Under the pieces are notes generated by a model. That model was not told the origin of the DNA. It searched no databases and saw only the letters and a list, made by a program, of their open reading frames with translations. Positions 43,274 to 52,528 of a DNA stretch of 64,000 bases are shown here, piece by piece; positions within the stretch are counted from its first letter, which is position 1, and the number at the start of each line of letters is the position of its first letter. This DNA comes from Chitinophaga pinensis (GTDB taxonomy: Bacteria > Bacteroidota > Bacteroidia > Chitinophagales > CAMDFR01): positions 1-64,000 of the forward strand of contig CAMDFR010000009.1 in assembly GCA_945897725.1 (NCBI GenBank). The letters are read 5' to 3'. Made by a program: the position numbers and the translations under genes.

Positions 43274-45502
43274 TTATTGAATAAACAATTTTTTATTGAT
43301 CACCTGATGGGCACTTCGAATTTGAACAAAGTAGGCACCAGTTGGCCATCCCAATACAGATACATCAGTTTTAGATTGAAACTTTATGCTTTTAGATTCT
43401 AGAATTTGGCCATTCATATTGATGATGCTATATTCGAAATTATCTTGATGGCCTTTGAAATCAATGGTGAATGCGCTAGAAGCAGGATTCGGATACAGAA
43501 TGACCTCCAGCATGCTCGGTATTGATGTGATAGACAACACCGTATCTGGCGCCACTACAGTATCCCAATCAATTGGTGAATACATGGTGACTCCTCCTCT
43601 ATTATTGCCCACTAGATATTCATTTTGATGATCACCATTCAAATCAACCAAGGCAAGATTGGAGTTATTCCCAGCATAGATAGAACCAACTTTTGCATTC
43701 AATTTTATAAAAGTCCCCCTCCTCAAACTATCTTGATTCATTACAAAACTTGCAATATTTCCATCGTAACATCCCACATATAAAGTATCCTCAGACACAT
43801 AAGGAGTGGCATTTCCTTCGGGATAGGCGGGTGTTTTAACATTAATATTTCCGAAAGTAGCATTCACCGAATCAGCGCTAAACAAGGCAGTTGTAGAATC
43901 GCCATAATTCCAAAAAAAACTGATTCTCCCATTCAAATCACCCACCAACAAATCTACATCATGATCATGGTCTACGTCATACAACCATGGAGTGGCATTG
44001 ATTCCTATGTCAATTGAAAAATAATCATAAACAGCTGGAATGCCTAAATAATCCGCTTCACCTGCTATTGGATCATTCTCAAAATAAGTTAAGGTGCCTA
44101 AATCATCTCCCAACATCAAGTCCAAATCACCATCGGCATCTAAATCGCCAAAGGTTGGACGTAATCTAATCAAACCAATAGCTGCCAAAGATTGGTAGTT
44201 TCTTGTCTGCAGTTCAAATGCTGGAATTTCTTTGGTACCAACATTTTTGTACAAACTCAATTTGCTATCATATTGAACATTCACCCTATCGTAATACCCT
44301 CGATTCGCAACAATTAAATCTGGCAATGAATCATTATTGTAGTCGAACATCACAGGATAGGCACTATTTCCAGCTTCTATCATGTCTCCCACCAAAAAAG
44401 AATCATCCACCAAATGGAATTGTTGATTGCCAATTGGACCTTCATTTCTATAATACCAAATATTCCCAATATCAGTACTTGCCACACCGACTGACGTGGT
44501 TGCATTAGGAGAAATAATTAGATCCTTTAAATTATCATTATTTATATCACAGGAATAAGCTGTGGGGAAAATATTTAGATTGATCGTAGAGTCATAATTA
44601 GGGAAAATTGGATCACTCATAGTGATATCAGCAGAAGAAGGAGACCCATTGTTTTTTCCAAAAACCATAGTAGTGTAGACAACATCACCCACTAAAACAT
44701 CTTCATCGCCATCATTATCCTGATCAAAAGTTAAAATTGAATTAGAAGAATGTCGATAGGAACCAATCGTATCGCCGCGAGAAGGAATCCCACCTGTGCT
44801 TGTTTTACAAGCTCCAAAAACCATGTCTAATGTACTGCTCTCCATTAAAGATAAGTGTCCCCAGCAAGATTCAGGGCCATCATATGTTGTGCTGTCGCAA
44901 GTTCCAACAGTTTCTTTACTTGTGTTTTTATAAAAATCTATTTGTGTTCTAAACAAACTTCCTAAAACCAGAATATCTAAATCACCATCTTTATCGATGT
45001 CTTCAATAGCTGGAATATCTTCATTTGCGCTATAAATATTAACCTGAGTACCCATATAGTTAGAATACAAGGGTGAATCTACTTTAGTATAAATATAGTC
45101 GCTTCCTATTTTTTTTCCTTCATACAGTTTTATTCCAGCAGTACAGGATGAAAAAATATCATCTACGCCATCACAATTGTAGTCTCGTAACAAAGCCCAA
45201 CGTATCATGGATGGGAAAAATTTTTCGTATTGTGGGCTATATTTAAAAGCTACCGTATCACCACTTCCGTAATTCAAGAACACCGATGGAATAAAGCCAT
45301 CCTTATCAAAAACGAATAAATCTTTTTTCCCGTCTCCATTAAAATCTGTGGAGGAAAATTGAGGAAGATTCATACCGCCTGCCCAAGGATTGCGAAGGAC
45401 CTTAGCATTTTCAGTCACTTTAATTGTTTTGACAGGAAACAACTGCTGAGCACTTGAAAAAAAAACAAGACTCAAAAAGAAAAAAGTAATAATGGCTCTC
45501 AT
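43274..45502 (-). CDS. Secreted FG-GAP/VCBS-repeat protein with T9SS sorting domain
   Basis: 742 residues. Signal peptide (MRAIITFFFLSLVFFSSAQ). Repeated FG-GAP-like units bind Ca2+ through DxDxDG-type loops such as DFNGDGKKDLFVFDKDG, DIDKDGDLDILVLG, DQDNDGDEDVLVGD, DVDHDHDVDLLVGD and DLNGDHQNEYLVGN, giving a beta-propeller fold. The C-terminus is a type A T9SS sorting domain (VILYPNPASSAFTIDF ... GAYFVQIRS ... KKLFIQ), so it is exported and cell-surface anchored or released. It lies downstream of tamL by nine bases. Likely adhesion or surface binding; ligand unknown. Confidence 0.92.
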   Translation of the reverse strand: MRAIITFFFLSLVFFSSAQQLFPVKTIKVTENAKVLRNPWAGGMNLPQFSSTDFNGDGKKDLFVFDKDGFIPSVFLNYGSGDTVAFKYSPQYEKFFPSMIRWALLRDYNCDGVDDIFSSCTAGIKLYEGKKIGSDYIYTKVDSPLYSNYMGTQVNIYSANEDIPAIEDIDKDGDLDILVLGSLFRTQIDFYKNTSKETVGTCDSTTYDGPESCWGHLSLMESSTLDMVFGACKTSTGGIPSRGDTIGSYRHSSNSILTFDQDNDGDEDVLVGDVVYTTMVFGKNNGSPSSADITMSDPIFPNYDSTINLNIFPTAYSCDINNDNLKDLIISPNATTSVGVASTDIGNIWYYRNEGPIGNQQFHLVDDSFLVGDMIEAGNSAYPVMFDYNNDSLPDLIVANRGYYDRVNVQYDSKLSLYKNVGTKEIPAFELQTRNYQSLAAIGLIRLRPTFGDLDADGDLDLMLGDDLGTLTYFENDPIAGEADYLGIPAVYDYFSIDIGINATPWLYDVDHDHDVDLLVGDLNGRISFFWNYGDSTTALFSADSVNATFGNINVKTPAYPEGNATPYVSEDTLYVGCYDGNIASFVMNQDSLRRGTFIKLNAKVGSIYAGNNSNLALVDLNGDHQNEYLVGNNRGGVTMYSPIDWDTVVAPDTVLSITSIPSMLEVILYPNPASSAFTIDFKGHQDNFEYSIINMNGQILESKSIKFQSKTDVSVLGWPTGAYFVQIRSAHQVINKKLFIQ

Positions 45503-45511
45503 GATGTGAAT

Positions 45512-47881
45512 TTAAAATGGATACCCAATTCCTAAATTAATGTTTAATGGGAAATAACCTCTGGTATTATAGGGTTTTTTCGAAAATTGTACCAAGCGCT
45601 CATCTTCTGGATAACGTGGATCATACAAAGGAAACCCAACATCAAAACGAATGACAAAAAACTGAAAATCTGCCCTAATTCCAGCTCCTAAACCTACAGC
45701 AATTTCTTTATAAAAACGATTAATATTAAACTCTCCATTCGGCAATTCTGCCTTCTTTCTGATATTCCATACATTCCCAGCATCAGCAAAAACGGCCCCT
45801 TTAAACCATTTATACATATTGAATCTATATTCCAAATTTGCTTCTAATTTCATGTCGCCTAACTGTAGTGAATTTGGTGAATTAGCGATAGTTAACTCAT
45901 CTGAATAACTACCTGGTCCAACAACATTAGGTCTAAAAGCTCGTAAACTATTTCCACCACCAACCGAATACTGTCTAACATAGGGCAGTACATTTACATT
46001 GCCATACGGAATACCAATTCCGACAAATAATCTTGCTATAAGGGCACTTTTATCTTGATTTACAAAATAAACACGCAAATCATTTTCCACTTTTATATAC
46101 TGAAAATACCTCACTCCTAGAAGTTTATACGGCAATTGATCTCCATTGGCTCTTCTTGCCAAAGATTCGATTCCATGAAGGATATTCCCAGCAATTTCGA
46201 ACCCGAAGATGTCATTGATAAAACGATAATCGTCCGAATTTTTTTGACCATTAAACAAGAGGGTATAGTTCGAGGCTGGTATTAGGCCGTCATTAAAACT
46301 AAGTCTGGTAGAAGGTCTTGTTTGCAACAAATCTAAGAATGCTTGTTGCGGATTTTTAAAACTCAAAATACTGACATCCATAATATTAAAGGCATGTCTA
46401 ATTCGTTCAGAGGAACGCCATTCAAAGCCATATTTAGCATTGATTTTATTCAAAAGAAAATAATCTATCCTCTTTTGAAAATTATAGCCTACTGAAAAAA
46501 TAGTGCGTGGATTGGACTTATAAGAAAGTCGTTTAATTTTAAAAGGTACGATAAATCTATTTTGTGCGTAGCTTAACTCAACCCCTGCATCAATAGTCTG
46601 TACTACAGATTGCCTGATATTATTGGTATCTCTTGCTGTGTTAAACTGTAGACCAGCTGAAACAGTTACACTAAACAAATCCGCATTTTTCGATAAATTC
46701 TTATTCTTATATGTAAAATTTAAAGCAGAGCCAATTCTGTTTCTAGAAAGGATATCCTGCTGATTCGACACATTGTAATTTTGATCATAATCAATGGAAA
46801 AGGATTGCTTCTTTGATGGCGTCAAATATATATAGCAATCCAGCACTCCAGTTGTTGAATCTCTATAGACCAACGAATATTCAATAGTAGTAAATTTAAA
46901 AACACCTAAATTAATCAATCGCTTTTGTGTTTGTTGGAAGTGCTCCTCAGAATACTTATCACCACTTCTGATAAAGATAAATTCTGTTAATCGTTTCGGA
47001 CTAAATCGTTGCTCATTTGCAATGAAAGCCATATTTTTTATCAAGACTGTATCGTCGTAGCCAATTTTATTGATGTTGTTTAAGTTATAATTCGAGTACA
47101 CATAAATATTTTGAATGGTATAGACTTTAAATCTGCTACTATCATTATTGTTCAAAAGGACATCAATATTGATTTTCTTTGTATCATAACTGGTATCCAA
47201 AACAAACCCAACATTCTCTCTAGTTAAATCATAATACCCCTCATCTCTGAAATCATTGGCAATTCGATCTCGCTCTAGTTTTAAGGTGGCCACATCAAAA
47301 GGGTTTCCAAACTTCAAAAAGGAATTTTTCTTATGATCTGAAATGATATTTTCCATATCTGCAGTATCCTTCGGAAATGTAATATTAAAAATGGTGAAGG
47401 GTGAATCAAGCGTAAGCTTATAGTTAACCGTGGTTCTCTTAGATTTCGTCTTATAATTTACCTCAATATTTTTATAGAAATATCCCTTATTGATCAAATA
47501 ATTTTCAATAAGTTTTTTATTTTGAGTCAAAGCTGAACTATCAAACAATACAGGAGCTTCACCTAATTTATACTTCAGCCAATTATTAAAACGCTTATTC
47601 GCTTTGGAGGAATCTACACTGTTGTATAACCACAATTTAATACGCAGTCCTCCTAAAATACTCTTATTGGGTTTCTGCGTTGGAATAACAAATATCTCAT
47701 CCATCAGCGGCCTTCTATCTTTAAAACCCGTGGTCTGCTTCAACGTGATTTTATTTTTGATTAATAGGGACTGATCTTGAGGAATATATTTGGTATTATT
47801 ACAAGAAGCCAAAAAACAAATGAGCACAAAAAATGCTGCAAAGCAAAGCATGATGTTTTGTATATTTGTTCTCTGTTTCAA
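45512..47881 (-). CDS. TamL-type outer-membrane assembly protein (BamA/TamA superfamily lipoprotein)
   Basis: 789 residues. A lipoprotein signal ending in LASC (Cys about 27) places its N-terminus on the membrane, as known for Bacteroidota TamL and unlike BamA. POTRA-like repeats occupy roughly residues 120-340, and a C-terminal Omp85 16-stranded barrel ends in YPRYP/GYPF-type strands with the conserved VGGGNSLRAFRPN segment. It probably inserts or exports outer-membrane proteins with a TamB-like partner, which is not in the window. Leads the tamL-FG-GAP-ppa run. Confidence 0.9.
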   Translation of the reverse strand: MKQRTNIQNIMLCFAAFFVLICFLASCNNTKYIPQDQSLLIKNKITLKQTTGFKDRRPLMDEIFVIPTQKPNKSILGGLRIKLWLYNSVDSSKANKRFNNWLKYKLGEAPVLFDSSALTQNKKLIENYLINKGYFYKNIEVNYKTKSKRTTVNYKLTLDSPFTIFNITFPKDTADMENIISDHKKNSFLKFGNPFDVATLKLERDRIANDFRDEGYYDLTRENVGFVLDTSYDTKKINIDVLLNNNDSSRFKVYTIQNIYVYSNYNLNNINKIGYDDTVLIKNMAFIANEQRFSPKRLTEFIFIRSGDKYSEEHFQQTQKRLINLGVFKFTTIEYSLVYRDSTTGVLDCYIYLTPSKKQSFSIDYDQNYNVSNQQDILSRNRIGSALNFTYKNKNLSKNADLFSVTVSAGLQFNTARDTNNIRQSVVQTIDAGVELSYAQNRFIVPFKIKRLSYKSNPRTIFSVGYNFQKRIDYFLLNKINAKYGFEWRSSERIRHAFNIMDVSILSFKNPQQAFLDLLQTRPSTRLSFNDGLIPASNYTLLFNGQKNSDDYRFINDIFGFEIAGNILHGIESLARRANGDQLPYKLLGVRYFQYIKVENDLRVYFVNQDKSALIARLFVGIGIPYGNVNVLPYVRQYSVGGGNSLRAFRPNVVGPGSYSDELTIANSPNSLQLGDMKLEANLEYRFNMYKWFKGAVFADAGNVWNIRKKAELPNGEFNINRFYKEIAVGLGAGIRADFQFFVIRFDVGFPLYDPRYPEDERLVQFSKKPYNTRGYFPLNINLGIGYPF

Positions 47882-47937
47882 AGGATATTGGTATTAAGAA
47901 GTAAAACTACATAGCTTCTTCGAAATATCATCATAAA

Positions 47938-48726
47938 ATGTTAAACAATCAAGTTTTGATAAGTAAAGCTCAGATAAAATCCATAAGGCTTCTGCACGAT
48001 AAAAAACATCGTTTGGAGCAAGGACTTTTTATTGTGGAGGGTGAAAAAATGGTCGCTGAATTATTAAAAGATGCCAGCTTTAAGATTGACTCTATTTTTA
48101 GCACAGAAGACTTCTTGACAAAGCAGAGCAAAGCCTTAAAGGATTTGGCATCTGATAGCATTCATCAAATTAGCGAGAAAGAATTAGGTCAGATCTCTAC
48201 CTTGCAAACACCTAACAAAGTATTGGCATTGGTGCAGTTTCCAAAGCGAGCAGATATAAAAATTCAAGCAAAAAAGAAGTACATTTTATTGGACAATATT
48301 AAAGACCCCGGCAATTTGGGAACCATTCTCAGGACTGCCGACTGGTTTGGAATTGATACTATCTTTTGTTCACCAGAATGCGTAGAAAGCACCAATCCTA
48401 AAGTCGTACAGGCAACGATGGGCTCATTTTTTAGAGTAAAGATTTATAGCTGTTCACTGGAAGCACTTATCAAACAAAATCCAAGCTTAACAGTATATGG
48501 AGCCGTTTTAGAAGGCGAAAACTTATATGAAAGCACCTTCGAAACAGGAGGTTTTTTAGTCATTGGAAGTGAATCTCATGGTATCTCCGAAGGATTAAAA
48601 GCATTATTGACGCATCAGATAAAAATACCAAACATTGGCATGGCAGAATCATTAAATGCTTCCATCGCTACAGCAATCATTTGCAGTGAGTGGACAAGAC
48701 AAATTGACTTTAGAAAAAAAGATTAG
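47938..48726 (+). CDS. SpoU-family RNA 2'-O-methyltransferase with substrate-binding domain
   Basis: 262 residues. An N-terminal rRNA-binding domain (about 1-95; IRLLHDKKHRLEQGLFIVEGEKM) is followed by a SPOUT domain with YILLDNIKDPGNLGTILRTAD, VQATMGSFFRV, GFLVIGSESHGIS and AESLNASIATAI. This resembles RlmB/TsnR-type enzymes that methylate a 23S rRNA ribose. The target nucleotide cannot be assigned. It precedes an RluA-type synthase by 17 bases, so both RNA-modifying genes are probably one transcript. Confidence 0.9.
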   Translation: MLNNQVLISKAQIKSIRLLHDKKHRLEQGLFIVEGEKMVAELLKDASFKIDSIFSTEDFLTKQSKALKDLASDSIHQISEKELGQISTLQTPNKVLALVQFPKRADIKIQAKKKYILLDNIKDPGNLGTILRTADWFGIDTIFCSPECVESTNPKVVQATMGSFFRVKIYSCSLEALIKQNPSLTVYGAVLEGENLYESTFETGGFLVIGSESHGISEGLKALLTHQIKIPNIGMAESLNASIATAIICSEWTRQIDFRKKD

Positions 48727-48743
48727 ATAGAAGAAAAAAGAAG

Positions 48744-49490
48744 ATGAGTAGAATAGAAAATTTCAGCCTTAGAAAAATAGATATTATACATGAAGATGAT
48801 GATATCATTGTGCTCACCAAGCCTTCTTTTCTTTTATCCATTCCAGATAGAAACAATGAAAAAGCCAGTCTTCTTGGGCTTCTTAGGACTAAATACGATG
48901 GCATACTGACCATACACCGACTAGATTTCGAAACCAGTGGCATTATTTGCTTTGCTAAAAATGAAGCAGCACATCGTTCACTTTCAATACAATTTGAAAA
49001 ACGACAAACAGAAAAAATCTATCATGCCATTGTGGAAGGCGCCATGATGCAAGAGTCTGGCAAAATTGACTTGTCTATTACCGAAGACCTTGCCAATAAA
49101 GGTAAAATGAAGATAGCAAGAGATGGCAAACCATCTTTGAGCGAATACCGACTTTTAGAAAGATTCAGACATTATAGCTATGTAGAGATTAATTTAAAAA
49201 CGGGCAGAACGCATCAAGCGAGAGTACACATGAAAGCCATAGGCTTTCCAATGGCAGTAGATAAAGATTATGGCAATAAAGAAGCATTTTATTTATCGGA
49301 GATAAAGAAGAAATTCAAAGAAGGAAAGTGGGAAGAAGAAACGCCTCTAGTAGATCATACTACATTGCATGCCTATTCCCTTTCTTTTGCACATCCTAGC
49401 ACCCAAGAAAAGGTCAACTATATATCACCATTGAGAAAGGATATGTCTGTGATGTTGAAATATTTGAGAGAATTTGATAAAGAGAGATAG
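48744..49490 (+). CDS. RluA-family RNA pseudouridine synthase
   Basis: 248 residues. Catalytic Asp in LTIHRLDFETSGI (HRLD), with IYHAIVEG, KTGRTHQARVHMKAIGFP and the C-terminal LHAYSLSFAHP. No S4 domain. Makes pseudouridine at specific uridines in rRNA or tRNA; specificity unknown. Co-directional with the upstream methylase and with purM 30 bases downstream. Confidence 0.92.
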   Translation: MSRIENFSLRKIDIIHEDDDIIVLTKPSFLLSIPDRNNEKASLLGLLRTKYDGILTIHRLDFETSGIICFAKNEAAHRSLSIQFEKRQTEKIYHAIVEGAMMQESGKIDLSITEDLANKGKMKIARDGKPSLSEYRLLERFRHYSYVEINLKTGRTHQARVHMKAIGFPMAVDKDYGNKEAFYLSEIKKKFKEGKWEEETPLVDHTTLHAYSLSFAHPSTQEKVNYISPLRKDMSVMLKYLREFDKER

Positions 49491-49520
49491 TATTTTTACC
49501 ACTCAATAAAGAAGCTTCCT

Positions 49521-50666
49521 ATGTCATCTGAAAAATATTTACAAAGAGGTGTTTCTGCAGCCAAAGAAGATGTACATGCAGCAATCAAAAATTTACAACA
49601 TGGCTTATTTCCAAAAGCATTTTGTAAAATACATCCCGACTATCTTGCAGGTGATGCTGATTATGTAAATGTGATGAGTTCTGATGGCAGTGGTACTAAA
49701 TCAGTTCTCGCTTATTTATACTGGAAAGAAACAGGGGATGCTTCTATTTGGCGAGGTATTGCGCAAGATGTAATTGTGATGAATCTTGACGATTTACTTT
49801 GTGTAGGGGCCACTGGTCCATTTCTATTTAACTCTATCATCAACAGAAATAAACATCGAATCAGCGGAGAAGTAATCAAAGAAATTATTGAAGGCACCGC
49901 TGCTTTTTTTGAATTGATGAAGAAGCACGACATACATTGTGAATTTTTAGGAGGCGAAACGGCAGACCTAGGCGATATCACGCAGACCTTAACGGTAGAT
50001 GGCACCATGACCACACGCATGGCGAAAAAAGATGTCATCAATACCAATCAAATCAAGTCTGGACAAGTCATCGTTGGATTGGCTAGCTATGGGAAAAGTA
50101 CATACGAAACGGAGGAGAATAGCGGCATTGGTAGCAATGGTTTGACAAGTGCCAGACATGATTTATTACAAAAAAAATATTTAGAACAATATCCTGAGAC
50201 CTATGATTTTGCTACGAATAAAGATGTTTTGTATTGTGGAAATTATGATATCAATGAAATAGGCAAACAGCTATTATCGCCAACCAGAACCTTTGCTCCT
50301 ATCATTGCAAGGATGCTGAAAGAACAACGCGAAAACATATACGCCATGGTGCATTGCACTGGTGGAGCACAGACAAAAGTGTTGCATTATATCGACAATG
50401 TTCGAGTGGTTAAAAACAATCTATTGCCTATTCCATCATTATTTTTGGAGATTCAAAAAATGTCTGGAACTAGTTGGGAAGAGATGTTTAAAGTGTATAA
50501 TTGTGGTACCCGTTTCGAAATATACACCAATGAGCATAATGCTCAAGCAATGATTGACATCGCACATTCATTTGGCGTAGATGCACAGGTAATAGGACAT
50601 ACGGAACATTCAGAAAAAGCTGAAGTTGAAGTCATTCATCCACTAGGCACTTATCTTTATTCTTAA
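49521..50666 (+). CDS. purM: Phosphoribosylformylglycinamidine cyclo-ligase
   Basis: 381 residues. AIR synthase fold: SSDGSGTKSVLAYLYWKE, a DLLCVGATGPFLF substrate loop, EFLGGETADLGD, and the C-terminal GCTGGAQTKV-like segment (CTGGAQTKVLHYI). It closes the imidazole ring of AIR in purine synthesis. The sequence is of the longer Bacteroidota type rather than the E. coli-like type. No other purine gene follows; the next 180 bases hold no gene and end in a terminator. Confidence 0.92.
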   Translation: MSSEKYLQRGVSAAKEDVHAAIKNLQHGLFPKAFCKIHPDYLAGDADYVNVMSSDGSGTKSVLAYLYWKETGDASIWRGIAQDVIVMNLDDLLCVGATGPFLFNSIINRNKHRISGEVIKEIIEGTAAFFELMKKHDIHCEFLGGETADLGDITQTLTVDGTMTTRMAKKDVINTNQIKSGQVIVGLASYGKSTYETEENSGIGSNGLTSARHDLLQKKYLEQYPETYDFATNKDVLYCGNYDINEIGKQLLSPTRTFAPIIARMLKEQRENIYAMVHCTGGAQTKVLHYIDNVRVVKNNLLPIPSLFLEIQKMSGTSWEEMFKVYNCGTRFEIYTNEHNAQAMIDIAHSFGVDAQVIGHTEHSEKAEVEVIHPLGTYLYS

Positions 50667-50848
50667 TGCTAGCTTTTTAACGCTTGGCATCACTACATTT
50701 AAGTCAGTAAAAAATATTTATCGGGTATTTATTGCTTCGCAAGACAGAGTCATGAAGACAGGATGCTTGATCTTCAATACTCCTCTTTGAATGATTTTGA
50801 TCCAGCATTCGTACATCTACTTTTCTGAGCAGACTGCGCATAAAAAAA

Positions 50849-50870
50849 CCGATTCAGTGAATCGGTTTTT
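50849..50870. terminator. Terminator between purM and the START-fusion gene
   Basis: CCGATTC, loop AGT, GAATCGG, flanked by seven As and five Ts; serves convergent transcripts. The rest of 50667-50848 holds no recognisable element. Confidence 0.85.
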
Positions 50871-50888
50871 ATTTATAAGAGAGCGTTC

Positions 50889-52409
50889 TTAACCTCCAAT
50901 ATGTTTCATCAATAGTTTTACTTGTTCATCCCAAAGCATAGTCTGGCTTTGTTCTTCGCCTAAATCGATAAATTCTTTGATCGTTAAAATAGTATCAAAT
51001 GAGATTTCAGATTTACTGATTCTGAATTCAAAAAATTCTTCTTTCTTTCCGTCATTCCAACGATATCTTACATATTCGTTGTCGTGATCCATGATAAGGG
51101 TGGCATATTGTACATCACCATTCCAACCGAAAAGATAATCATTACCATTTTCTATACAGATATCGCAAAACCAAAGTGCGAGGCACGAAGATGACTTGAT
51201 AAATGAATATAAGATGGTGGGTGATGAACGTACTACGTATTCTAGTTTGAGTAATTTTCTTTTGGGATTCGCTGCCAAATAAGCTTCTAATTCGATTCGA
51301 GCCTTCTCTTCCTGTTTTCTTCTAAGTTCGACATAATCAATTTTGGGAGCCGCAGGCTTTTTGGGAGCTTTGATTTTTTTAGGAGGCTTTTCTGGCTTTG
51401 GAGGCTTTACTGCTTTTGCAGGTTTCTCCTTCTTAATTGGCTTTTCCTTTAGAGCCTTCACCTTTACTACTTTCTCAACAATTGCTTTGCTTTGCTTACT
51501 CTTTTTTTCAGGGACAGCTGCTTTTTTAACTACCTTACTAGTTGGCGTTGCTATTCCTTTCTTAGATATTGGTTTTACAACCTTTTTCGCGACAGGCTTT
51601 GCTTTTGCAACTACTTTTTTAGGAGCAGCCTTTGGAGTGACTTTTTTGAAAGCAGGTTTTACCACCTTTTTGCTCACCGGTTTTGCTTTGGCTACTGGCT
51701 TTTTTGCTAGTGGTTTTGCTTTAGCAAGCGGTTTCTTCACCGGAGCTTTTGCTTTAACTATTGCTTTTTTAACAACAGGTTTTGCTTTGGCTGCAACCTT
51801 CTTTACGGGAACTTTTGCTATTGGTTTTTTAACAGTTTTCGTGGCCACTTTTGCCACTTTCTTTATGATTGGTTTTGATTTTGCAATTATTTTTTTTGCA
51901 GGAGCTTTCGAAGCACTTTTTTTGACAACAGACTTACTATTTTTTGTAATAACTGGCTTTGATTTCTTTATAATACTTTTTACGTTTTTTTTATTGGTAA
52001 CTACTTTCTTTGATATCTTTTTTGTATTTATTTTAGGCGTACTTTTCTGTTTAGAGGTAATTTTCTTTACTGGAATTTTGGCAACAGCTTTTTTAACTAC
52101 ACCTTTGATTAACTTCTTTTCGGGCGTTTTAGTTCTAGCAACTGGTTTTTTAACAATTGCTTTTTTAGCAACTGGTTTTTTAGCAACAGGTTTTTTAGCA
52201 ACAGGTTTTTTGACAACAGGTTTTTTAACGATTGCTTTTTTGGCTATTGCAACTGTTTTTTTTGCGACTGTTTTGCTTTTTGATTTCGTAGCAGGCTTAG
52301 TAGTTTTTTTCGAAGCGGCGCTAGTGGTCTTCTTAGGAGCAGGCTTAGCGGCTTTTTTGATAGGTTTCTTTTGTGCCAATGTACTTAAATTTATTTGTGA
52401 GAGTTGCAA
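50889..52409 (-). CDS. Lysine-rich histone H1-like region fused to a START-like domain
   Basis: 506 residues from a TTG at 52409 (stop codon TAA lies three codons upstream in frame, and no in-frame ATG occurs until the C-terminal domain). Residues about 10-370 are a low-complexity AKKPVAK/KKVV/KAKP region of Lys, Ala, Pro and Val, like bacterial histone H1/AlgP-type DNA-binding tails. Residues about 378-506 are a START-like domain: LLKLEYVVRSSPTILYSFI, ALWFCDICIENGN, YATLIMDHDNEYVRYRW. In most relatives the START-like domain stands alone. Likely nucleic-acid associated. It diverges from ffh. Confidence 0.85.
   Translation of the reverse strand: MQLSQINLSTLAQKKPIKKAAKPAPKKTTSAASKKTTKPATKSKSKTVAKKTVAIAKKAIVKKPVVKKPVAKKPVAKKPVAKKAIVKKPVARTKTPEKKLIKGVVKKAVAKIPVKKITSKQKSTPKINTKKISKKVVTNKKNVKSIIKKSKPVITKNSKSVVKKSASKAPAKKIIAKSKPIIKKVAKVATKTVKKPIAKVPVKKVAAKAKPVVKKAIVKAKAPVKKPLAKAKPLAKKPVAKAKPVSKKVVKPAFKKVTPKAAPKKVVAKAKPVAKKVVKPISKKGIATPTSKVVKKAAVPEKKSKQSKAIVEKVVKVKALKEKPIKKEKPAKAVKPPKPEKPPKKIKAPKKPAAPKIDYVELRRKQEEKARIELEAYLAANPKRKLLKLEYVVRSSPTILYSFIKSSSCLALWFCDICIENGNDYLFGWNGDVQYATLIMDHDNEYVRYRWNDGKKEEFFEFRISKSEISFDTILTIKEFIDLGEEQSQTMLWDEQVKLLMKHIGG
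52136..52250 (-). repeat. Tandem 15-bp repeats coding AKKPV
   Basis: Within the basic region, near-identical 15-base units (plus strand TTTTTAGCAACAGGT and close variants) recur at least five times in tandem, encoding five-residue AKKPV units. Such repeats can expand or contract by slippage, so length may vary between strains. Confidence 0.8.
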
Positions 52410-52491
52410 TAATAATTATTTTTAAACGAAATCAAAATTATTCTTTCATTTATTTATGAATAATTATATAAACACAAGAGTCCAAATATTA

Positions 52492-52499
52492 TATTTTTG
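52492..52499 (+). promoter_or_regulatory. -7 promoter element of ffh
   Basis: TATTTTTG matches TAnnTTTG, 29 bases before the ffh ATG. The divergent lysine-rich gene starts about 90 bases away. Confidence 0.6.
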
Positions 52500-52528
52500 C
52501 AGTTATCAATTGATTATATTTTATAGCT

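Noticed and set aside
50667-50848. Weak inverted similarity (ATGCTTGATC and GATCCAGCAT) after purM
   Set aside because: Imperfect, far apart and without other support; only the terminator at 50849-50870 is retained.
51343-52425. 360-codon plus-strand frame opposite the lysine-rich gene
   Set aside because: Phe/Gly/Leu/Ala-rich mirror of AKKP codons on the opposite strand; the minus-strand frame contains the recognisable START-like domain.
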